From JBGSLA01 sp041740935 (lineage in GTDB: Bacteria; Desulfobacterota; Desulfobaccia; Desulfobaccales; 0-14-0-80-60-11), in NCBI GenBank assembly GCA_041740935.1, contig JBGSLA010000159.1:1-27672 (forward strand): a stretch of DNA of 27,672 bases, written 5' to 3'. The notes beneath the pieces were generated by a model that was not told the origin of the DNA, did no database searches, and saw only the letters and a program-made list of their open reading frames with translations. The first letter of the stretch is position 1. The number at the start of each line of letters is the position of its first letter. Shown in pieces: positions 22,202 through 27,672 of the stretch. The position numbers were made by a program, and so were the translations under genes.

Positions 22202-22230
22202 ATTGAGGCCCTTGCAAAAGTGGTTGAATC

Positions 22231-22404
22231 TGTCATCCTGAACGCCGTGAAGGATCTCATACCAAGTTGCGCTCAAAAAGCTATTTTCTGTAGCCGCAGG
22301 CTTTAGCCTGCGCCTATTCAGGTCGGGAAGCCATTGTCGCCGTTTGATTGCGACTTGTATCAGCCTGTTGAACAACCAAGATTCTTCGCTTTGCTCAGAA
22401 TGAC
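22231..22404. repeat. TGTCATCCTGAACG...CAGAATGAC repeat interrupted by another element
   Basis: The left arm TGTCATCCTGAACGCCGTGA with AGGATCTC (22231-22258) and the right arm GATTCTTCGCTTTGCTCAGA with ATGAC (22380-22404) match the uninterrupted copy at 375-446. The centre is about 120 nt instead of about 25 nt because another repeat (22259-22361) lies in it. It is part of the 479-base non-coding gap before the deacetylase gene. Confidence 0.7.
22259..22361. repeat. Nested palindromic element with imperfect terminal inverted repeats
   Basis: The left end ATACCAAGTTGCGCTCAAA is matched by the inverted right end, which reads ATACAAGTCGCAATCAAA on the other strand. Inside is the CTGTAGCCGCAGGCTTTAGC hairpin type (22288-22313). 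It resembles the element at 21170 and behaves like a small non-coding insertion in the outer repeat. No coding capacity. Confidence 0.6.
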
Positions 22405-22511
22405 CCGTCATAAAACGGGTGAATTTTTCAAGAGGCTCTGATATCTGTCAGATATATATTGAAACCATCAGGGACACGTTTATTCACCCCCCTAAATAGA
22501 AATTTTTTGTG

Positions 22512-22533
22512 GGGGCGGGTTTAAACCTGCCCC
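22512..22533. repeat. GC hairpin GGGGCGGGTTT/AAACCTGCCCC followed by CTACGGG
   Basis: An 11-bp stem with one wobble and no free loop. It is the counterpart of the 1367-1387 hairpin, sharing the trailing TACGGG. It lies about 75 nt before the deacetylase start. Confidence 0.6.
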
Positions 22534-22607
22534 TACGGGTTGGTTTACACGGCAAAAGTTAATCAGCGCGGATACCCCATTTTCCCCCAGCCTGGATCGG
22601 AGGTGAC

Positions 22608-23561
22608 GTGGCCACAACCGGGTATGTGTATGATAAACGCTACCTCCGGCATGATCCCGGCCCCGGCCTCCCGGAGCGGCCGGACCGCCTGCGGGTCATT
22701 CAGCGGCGCGTGGTGTTCTCGGGTTTAATCAATCAGCTGCATCCCATTGAACCCTATGAGGCCTCCCTGGACCGGATCGCCCGGCTGCATGACCGGGATT
22801 ATATTGAGCGTTTCCGGATTGCCTGCCAGGAGGGCCGGGGATTTTTGGATGAGCCCGACAATGGCATTTGCCGGGAATCGTTTGACACTGCGCGCCTGGC
22901 TGTGGGCGGGGTTTTGGCCGCGTGCGACGCCATGATGCGGGGCGAGGTCACCAACGCCTTTTGCGCGGTGCGCCCGGCCGGCCACCACGCCGAACGGGCC
23001 AAGGCCATGGGCTTCTGCTTTTTTAACAATGTGGCCCTGGGGGCCAGGTATCTCCAGGAACAATACGGCCTGGCCAGGATTGCCATCGTCGATTGGGACG
23101 CCCATCACGGCAACGGCACCCAGCATTTCTTCGAGGAAGACCCCACCGTGCTCTTTATCTCGCTGCATGAAGACCCGGCCGGCTGCTATCCCGGCACCGG
23201 CTGGGCCACCGAGCGGGGCCGGGGAGCGGGGTTGGGATTCACCCTGAATTTCCCCTTCCCACCCTACAGCCGCGACCCCGATTATCTGGAGGTCATGGAT
23301 GAAGAAGTGTTGCCCGCCCTGGAAAAATTTCGCCCTGATTGTTTAATGATTTCCGCGGGGTTTGACGGCCACGCCCTGGATCCCATGAGCCGCCTGCGCC
23401 TGTCCACCAAAGGTTTTATGATCATGGGCGCCCTGTTGCTCACCTTTGCCCGGGATTCTTGCCGGGGCCGCATCATTTCCGTGCTGGAAGGCGGCTACAA
23501 CCTGGAGGTCCTGGAGGACTGCGTCTTTGATCATATCCGGGTGTTAGGCAGTCTGCAGTGA
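22608..23561 (+). CDS. Histone deacetylase / AcuC family deacetylase
   Basis: This 317-aa protein starts with GTG, with GGAGG four nt upstream. The arginase-deacetylase fold signatures are complete: RPAGHHAERAKAMGFCFFNN (catalytic His126/His127), VDWDAHHGNGTQ (zinc ligands Asp164 and His166), SAGFDGH (zinc ligand Asp253) and the Tyr-containing LEGGYNLEVL. Length and layout fit bacterial class II-like deacetylases or AcuC, which remove acetyl groups from lysines or from small amines. The gene directly downstream is a PatZ-like lysine acetyltransferase, so the pair likely sets and removes acetyl marks, perhaps on acyl-CoA enzymes as AcuC does for acetyl-CoA synthetase in Bacillus. Polyamine deacetylation remains possible. 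Confidence 0.9.
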   Translation: MATTGYVYDKRYLRHDPGPGLPERPDRLRVIQRRVVFSGLINQLHPIEPYEASLDRIARLHDRDYIERFRIACQEGRGFLDEPDNGICRESFDTARLAVGGVLAACDAMMRGEVTNAFCAVRPAGHHAERAKAMGFCFFNNVALGARYLQEQYGLARIAIVDWDAHHGNGTQHFFEEDPTVLFISLHEDPAGCYPGTGWATERGRGAGLGFTLNFPFPPYSRDPDYLEVMDEEVLPALEKFRPDCLMISAGFDGHALDPMSRLRLSTKGFMIMGALLLTFARDSCRGRIISVLEGGYNLEVLEDCVFDHIRVLGSLQ

Positions 23562-23607
23562 CCGCCAGGTAGGGGGGCGGGTGGGGGGCAGGGCCCCCTT
23601 GCCCCCG

Positions 23608-23633
23608 GTAGCACGGGCTTCCAGCCCGTGGGA
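23608..23633. repeat. Short GTAGCACGGGCTTCCAGCCCGTGGGA palindrome
   Basis: The stem CACGGGCT-TCC-AGCCCGTG lies between the deacetylase and acetyltransferase genes. Its skeleton is the same as the hairpins at 21204 and 22288 (G-GCAC/CGC..GGCTTNCAGCC..GTG/GCG) but with different stem bases. It may form an mRNA hairpin between the two cistrons. Confidence 0.55.
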
Positions 23634-23685
23634 ACCCCCCTCCCCCACAAAAAATTTTCCTAACAGGTCTCAACGAGGGCGCGTC

Positions 23686-26352
23686 ATGGGAATAGATCAG
23701 CTCGATTATCTGTTCAAACCGGAGGCCGTGGCCGTCATCGGGGCCAGCGATAAGCCTGGCAGCCTGGGCCGGACCCTGCTCAGCAACATGCAGCAGGGCG
23801 GTTTCTCCGGCCGGATCCTGCCGGTGAACCCCAACTATGCGGAAATCCTGGGGCTGCCCGCCTATCCCGCGGTGACCGCAGCGCCGTGCCCCATTCACCT
23901 GGCGGTGATCGCCATCCCCATCGCCAAAATCCCTGCGGTCCTGAAAGAATGCGGCCAGGTGGGGGTGAAATCCGCGCTCATCATCTCCGCGGGAGGCAAG
24001 GAGACCGGCGGCGAGGGTGAGAGGATCGAAGCGGCCATCCAGGCCGCGGCCGACCAGGCCGGCATCCGCTATCTCGGCCCCGGTTCCCTGGGGCTCATCT
24101 GTCCCCAGGCAGGCCTGCACGCCAGCTTTGCCGCCCAGGCAGTGCGTCCCGGCCACCTGGCCTTTATTTCCCAGAGCGGCGCGCTCTGCAGTTCGGTGTT
24201 GGGGTGGGCCGGCCGCAAATCCATCGGCTTCAGCCATTTCATCAGCGTCGGCTCCAAGGGCGACCTGGACTTCGCGGACCTCATCGACTATCTGGGCAAC
24301 CAGGACGCGGCCCGGAGCATCGTCCTCTACATGGAAAGCCTGACCCGGCACCGCAAGTTCATGAGCGCCGCCCGCTCGGTGTCGCGGGTCAAGCCCATCA
24401 TTGTCATCAAAGCGGGGCGCTCCCAGGCCCGCGGCCATGCCGGGGAAGAGCGGGGCGAGGCCCTCATCAGCGAGGACGCGGCCTATGACGCCTTCTTCCG
24501 CCGGGCCGGCATGGTCCGGGTGGACACCATCGGGCAGCTCTTCGATTGCGCCGAAACCCTGGGCAAGATGAAGCGGCCCCTGGGGGGCGAAGTGGGGATC
24601 ATCACCAATGGCGGCGCCCCCGGTCTGATGGCCGTGGACGCCCTGGGACGCTGGGGCAGGGCCCCGGGAACCCTGAGCCCCGAGACCCTGGCGCAATTGC
24701 GGGAAATCCTCCCCCCCTTCTGGAGGCCCGGCAACCCCATCAACCTCCTCCGGGACGCCACCCCGGAACGCTATGCCCGAACCGTGCGCACCGTCCTTAA
24801 GGGGCAGGATTTCTCCGGCTTGATCATCATCCTCTCCCCCCAGGCCCAGACCGATCCCACCGGGGTGGCCGCCGCCCTGGTCCAGGAAGCCCAGGGCCAG
24901 GGCCGCCCCATCTTCGCGGTGTGGATGGGCGGCGACGAAATGGCCCAGGGCGTCAAGGTTCTCAATCAGGGCGGCATCCCCACCTTTGACACCCCGGAAG
25001 CCGCGGTGGACACCTTCATGGAGATGTATTCCTACAGCCGCCATCTCTCCCTGCTCCAGGAAACCCCGCCCCGGCTGTCCGACGATGTGCAGGTCAATAC
25101 CAGGCAGGCCCGGGCCTTTCTGGAGCAATGCCTGACCGCCTCGCCCAAGCGCCTTACCGGGATTGAAGCCAAGGCCATTCTGTCGGCCTGCGGCATCCCG
25201 GTGAACCCCGCAGCGGCCGCGGCCTCGGCGGCGGAAGCGAAATCCGCGGCCCAGGCCATCGGCTATCCCGTGCTGTTGAAAATCAATGCCCCAGACCTCG
25301 AGGCTCAGGGAGAAAAAGCATTTGTTGTCAATAACTTGAATGATGAGGCCCAGGTGGGCGCAGCCTTTGCGCGCTTGCTGGCCCAAACCCGGGAGCGTTT
25401 TCCCGAGGCCTGGATTCCGGGGGTCACCGTCCATGCCCAGGAACGGGAGCCCGACCTGGAATTATTCGTCGGCAGCCGCCACGACCCGCATTTCGGGCCG
25501 TTATTGGCCTTTGGCGCCGGGGGGCCCCTGGCCGGGGTTTTTCGGGACATCGCCGTGGATCTGCCCCCTCTGAACCTGCTGCTGGCCCGCCGCCTGATGG
25601 AAAGGACCCGGATATTTCAGGCCCTGGGGGGGGAGCGCCCGTTGCCGGATGCCGACCTTGACCGGTTGGCGGAAGTCATGGTGCGGATTTCCCAATTGGT
25701 CACCGATTTTCCGGAAATCGCCTCCCTGACGATCAATCCCTTATTTGTCATCAACGGCCGGCCCCTGGCGGTGGCGGTCCGGATGACCTTGGAGACCGCG
25801 GTCCTGCCGGCTCCCCGCCATCTGATCATCGCCCCCTACCCCAACCAATATGAAAACCACTGGATGCTGCGGGACGGGACGCCGGTCTTGCTGCGGCCCA
25901 TGAAGCCCGAAGACGAGCCCCTGGTGTCCGCCTTTTTGCAGAAATGCTCCAGCGAGACCATTTTTTTCCGCTATTTCAGATACATCAAACAATGGACCCA
26001 TGAGATGCTCATCCGCTTCACCCAGAATGATTATGACCGGGAGGTGGGCATCATGGCCGTGGGGCAGCCGCCGGGGCCGGAGGTCATGATGGGGGTCAGC
26101 CGCCTGTACATGGCCGCGGACCGCTCCAGCGCCGAATTCGCCATCATTGTGGGAGATCCCTGGCAGGGCAGGGGCCTGGGGCCCAAGCTGGTGGAACAGG
26201 TCATCGCCATCGCCCGGGACCAGGGGGTGAAGGTCCTCGTGGGCGATGTCCTGACCCAGAACCAGCCCATGCTGGATCTGGCGCGCAAGGTGGGATTTAC
26301 CATCAGCCGGACGGATGATCCTCAGTTGTGCCGCATCGAACTGCCTCTGTGA
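23686..26352 (+). CDS. PatZ-like protein acetyltransferase (acyl-CoA synthetase-like body fused to GNAT domain)
   Basis: The protein is 888 aa from the ATG at 23686, with GAGGG upstream; a longer frame reads through a repeat and is rejected. CoA-binding domain about 5-135 (FKPEAVAVIGASDKPGSLGR). Succinyl-CoA-ligase-like domains about 140-460 (FISQSGALCSSVLGW, IITNGGAPGLMAVDAL). ATP-grasp domain about 485-705 (LTGIEAKAILSACGIPVNPA, ELFVGSRHDPHFGPLLAFGA). C-terminal GNAT about 726-888 (LRDGTPVLLRPMKPEDEP, WQGRGLGPKLVEQ). In ADP-forming acetyl-CoA synthetases a phosphorylated His lies in SHTGALAG; here the aligned stretch is ERGEALIS, with Arg256. Loss of that His is typical of the protein acetyltransferases PatZ/Pka, which acetylate lysines using acetyl-CoA. 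It lies 124 nt behind a deacetylase gene. Confidence 0.9.
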   Translation: MGIDQLDYLFKPEAVAVIGASDKPGSLGRTLLSNMQQGGFSGRILPVNPNYAEILGLPAYPAVTAAPCPIHLAVIAIPIAKIPAVLKECGQVGVKSALIISAGGKETGGEGERIEAAIQAAADQAGIRYLGPGSLGLICPQAGLHASFAAQAVRPGHLAFISQSGALCSSVLGWAGRKSIGFSHFISVGSKGDLDFADLIDYLGNQDAARSIVLYMESLTRHRKFMSAARSVSRVKPIIVIKAGRSQARGHAGEERGEALISEDAAYDAFFRRAGMVRVDTIGQLFDCAETLGKMKRPLGGEVGIITNGGAPGLMAVDALGRWGRAPGTLSPETLAQLREILPPFWRPGNPINLLRDATPERYARTVRTVLKGQDFSGLIIILSPQAQTDPTGVAAALVQEAQGQGRPIFAVWMGGDEMAQGVKVLNQGGIPTFDTPEAAVDTFMEMYSYSRHLSLLQETPPRLSDDVQVNTRQARAFLEQCLTASPKRLTGIEAKAILSACGIPVNPAAAAASAAEAKSAAQAIGYPVLLKINAPDLEAQGEKAFVVNNLNDEAQVGAAFARLLAQTRERFPEAWIPGVTVHAQEREPDLELFVGSRHDPHFGPLLAFGAGGPLAGVFRDIAVDLPPLNLLLARRLMERTRIFQALGGERPLPDADLDRLAEVMVRISQLVTDFPEIASLTINPLFVINGRPLAVAVRMTLETAVLPAPRHLIIAPYPNQYENHWMLRDGTPVLLRPMKPEDEPLVSAFLQKCSSETIFFRYFRYIKQWTHEMLIRFTQNDYDREVGIMAVGQPPGPEVMMGVSRLYMAADRSSAEFAIIVGDPWQGRGLGPKLVEQVIAIARDQGVKVLVGDVLTQNQPMLDLARKVGFTISRTDDPQLCRIELPL

Positions 26353-26408
26353 AGCGGCCTGGGATGAAATGCAGGAAGATAGAGAGATTCTGGCAAAATG
26401 CAGCTTTT

Positions 26409-26540
26409 TGTCCTGAAAAGTTTGCTTTGTGTAGGGGCAGGCGCCCTCGCCTGCCCGGTTTGGACAGCCGGGGGCGGCTGTCCCTGCATCATAGAGGCTT
26501 TTCAGGCTTTGCGGGCGAGCCGCAGGCTCATGAAGAGCTG
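26409..26540 (-). repeat. Composite intergenic element, copy E
   Basis: In plus-strand order: tail TGTCCTGAAAAGTTT (26409-26423), then hairpin GGGCAGGCG-CCCT-CGCCTGCCC (about 26437-26458), then GGACAGCC-GGGGGC-GGCTGTCC (about 26462-26483), then the head TTTTCAGGCTTTGCGGGCGA through GCTCATGAAGAGCTG (26499-26540). Orientation is as in copy A. It occupies most of the 325-base gap between the PatZ-like gene and the autotransporter; the rest (26541-26677) holds only a short palindrome at 26653 and no gene. Confidence 0.7.
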
Positions 26541-26652
26541 TGCTGAAAAGTTTCCCGTAAGGTGCGTCTTACGCACCGAAAAGTGGTACGTGAGAAGCAC
26601 CCTACAGAGAGAACCCCCCAAAGCCTAAAGCTTATAGCTTATAACTTATGGC

Positions 26653-26669
26653 GGCGGGCGGTGCCCGCC
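26653..26669. repeat. GGCGGGC-GGT-GCCCGCC hairpin beside the autotransporter stop codon
   Basis: A perfect 7-bp stem lies nine bases beyond the end of the minus-strand autotransporter gene. The same GGCGGGCGGTGCCCGC string occurs at about 10846 inside element A, so it is a dispersed repeat; it may also act as an imperfect terminator for the autotransporter gene. Confidence 0.5.
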
Positions 26670-26677
26670 CTACGCGC

Positions 26678-27672
26678 CTAAAATTCCCACCTGAGGCCGG
26701 CGCTGACATAGTGGTTGGTGGCATTGCCCCGGCCCACCTCGGCATTGTAATTTACCTGGGCCATGAGGTTCTTTTTGAAGCCCACCGCCACCCCGGCGCC
26801 CAGCACCGCAAAGTCCCGCCGGGGGGAGACCGTGGTGTAGCTGAAGTTCGAGCCGGTCTGCGGCAGGCGGGCGTCCAGGCCCCGGCTGTTGTTGGCGAAC
26901 TCATGCTGATAGAAGGCCGAAGCCTGGGGCAGCACCTGGGCGTTTTTCACCTTGAAGGGCCGGGTCACCCGCACCCCGATGCCGGTCTGCACCGAATCGG
27001 CGTTCTGGGCGTTGACCCTCAGTTTCAGGGAGTCGGCGCCCTTTTCGGTGTACCCCCCCACCCAGGCCTTGGAGTAATACAGCGAAGCCGCCGGGGTGAC
27101 GATAAAACCCCGCAGGGGTACATCATAGCCGGTCTCCCCGGAGAGGTTGAACTGGCTCCCGGTGACCGAGCTTCTGGCCGTGCGGGAAAGGCCGGCGAAG
27201 CTCAGACGGCGGTTGAGGCCGTAAAGGTTCAAGGTGTAGCCCACCGAACCCATGGCATAAAAGGAGCCGGGAGAATAGAGGCCGTAGGCGTAGAAGGGGA
27301 TGCTGTTGACCTCGGCGTTGCCCCCGGAGCCCCGGAAGCTGGTGGCAGTGTGGTAGTAGCCCGACCCCGCGCCGATGATCAGGTCATGCCGCAGGCGGTA
27401 GTCCACCCCGCTGTTAAACCCGAAGATCTGGTAGTCGTAGCCGGTTTGATTCACTGAGGAACCCTGGTTGCCGATCGTGCCCACAAAGTCGGCATAGATG
27501 CCCCAGCGCTTGCCCCGGTCCGCCTGCTTGCCTTTGCCGCTCAGCAGGCTGCCCAGGCTGCCGCCGTTGTAGGCCAGCATCAGGCCCGAAAGGTTGTTGT
27601 AGGACAGGTTCATCCTGCCTGAGCCCTGGCGGCCGAAAGCCGGGCTGCCGCCGGCCTCGCCCCCGCCGGCCT
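26678..27672 (-). CDS. Autotransporter beta-barrel domain protein, C-terminal part (cut by window edge)
   Basis: About 331 codons, open to the right edge of the window, so the true start and passenger are outside. The visible part begins with a Gly/Ala-rich linker (AGGEAGGSPAFGRQGSGRMN). About 280 residues of alternating beta-strand pattern follow, with aromatic girdles (WGIYADFVGTIGNQG, YDYQIFGFNSGVDYRLRHDL, SFYAMGSVGYTLNLYGLNRR, YSKAWVGGYTEKG). It ends with VSAGLRWEF, whose terminal Phe is the outer-membrane insertion signal recognised by the Bam machinery. This is the Autotransporter (PF03797-type) barrel that anchors a surface passenger. The window gives no clue to what the passenger does. 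Confidence 0.88.
   Translation of the reverse strand, partial: AGGGEAGGSPAFGRQGSGRMNLSYNNLSGLMLAYNGGSLGSLLSGKGKQADRGKRWGIYADFVGTIGNQGSSVNQTGYDYQIFGFNSGVDYRLRHDLIIGAGSGYYHTATSFRGSGGNAEVNSIPFYAYGLYSPGSFYAMGSVGYTLNLYGLNRRLSFAGLSRTARSSVTGSQFNLSGETGYDVPLRGFIVTPAASLYYSKAWVGGYTEKGADSLKLRVNAQNADSVQTGIGVRVTRPFKVKNAQVLPQASAFYQHEFANNSRGLDARLPQTGSNFSYTTVSPRRDFAVLGAGVAVGFKKNLMAQVNYNAEVGRGNATNHYVSAGLRWEF

Noticed and set aside
23473..25434. 653-codon minus-strand frame opposite the PatZ-like gene
   Set aside because: Shadow frame with Gly/Arg/His-rich composition and no recognisable domain.

Overview
The window is GC-rich bacterial chromosome (about 60-65% GC by eye). I see no phage, plasmid, transposase, CRISPR, rRNA or tRNA. 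Gene content and style fit a Gram-negative, Desulfobacterota-like (former deltaproteobacterial) organism: lipoproteins with TPR repeats, an outer-membrane autotransporter barrel, an acetyl-CoA/3-hydroxybutyrate economy and many short palindromic intergenic repeats. That placement is inferred from gene style, not from a marker gene.

Left part (1-9.7 kb). These are mostly unrelated housekeeping and envelope genes: the start of a Tim44-like membrane protein (cut by the left edge), a small TPR lipoprotein, the membrane protease HtpX, the rRNA methyltransferase TlyA, a family-15 glycoside hydrolase, an AT-richer orphan histidine kinase, a decayed DUF547 gene with an in-frame stop, and a long TPR lipoprotein resembling those of PEP-CTERM/exopolysaccharide systems.

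Middle part (9.8-22.1 kb). This is a polyhydroxyalkanoate (PHA) and acyl-CoA district. It holds a crotonase-fold protein without the two usual hydratase glutamates, a patatin-like lipase translationally coupled to a GntP-type (hydroxybutyrate-like) permease, a thiolase flanked by two related GNAT acetyltransferases, a divergent PhaR-type regulator facing two tandem phasin-like genes across an operator/promoter region, a PhaC-like synthase overlapping a PhaE-like partner, and an SDR dehydrogenase/reductase. Together they could make acetoacetyl-CoA, reduce it, polymerise it on a granule, coat the granule, and possibly hydrolyse polymer and move 3-hydroxybutyrate.

Right part (22.6-27.7 kb). A histone-deacetylase/AcuC-family deacetylase is followed by a PatZ-like protein: an acetyl-CoA-synthetase-like body, with the phospho-acceptor His replaced by Arg, fused to a GNAT domain. 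The pair looks like a reversible lysine-acetylation module next to acetyl-CoA metabolism. The window ends in the C-terminal barrel of an autotransporter.

The intergenic spaces are unusually rich in repeats. Five copies of a modular element (a conserved head of about 42 bp, a variable hairpin or heptamer core, and a TTTTCATRACAG-type tail) lie around the PHA genes and near the right end. A second palindromic family (GTAGCCGCAGGCT..AGCCTGCG type) is also present, once nested inside a third repeat. I do not recognise a published name for the five-copy element, and I regard it, the PhaR operator region and the acetylation module as the most interesting parts of the window.
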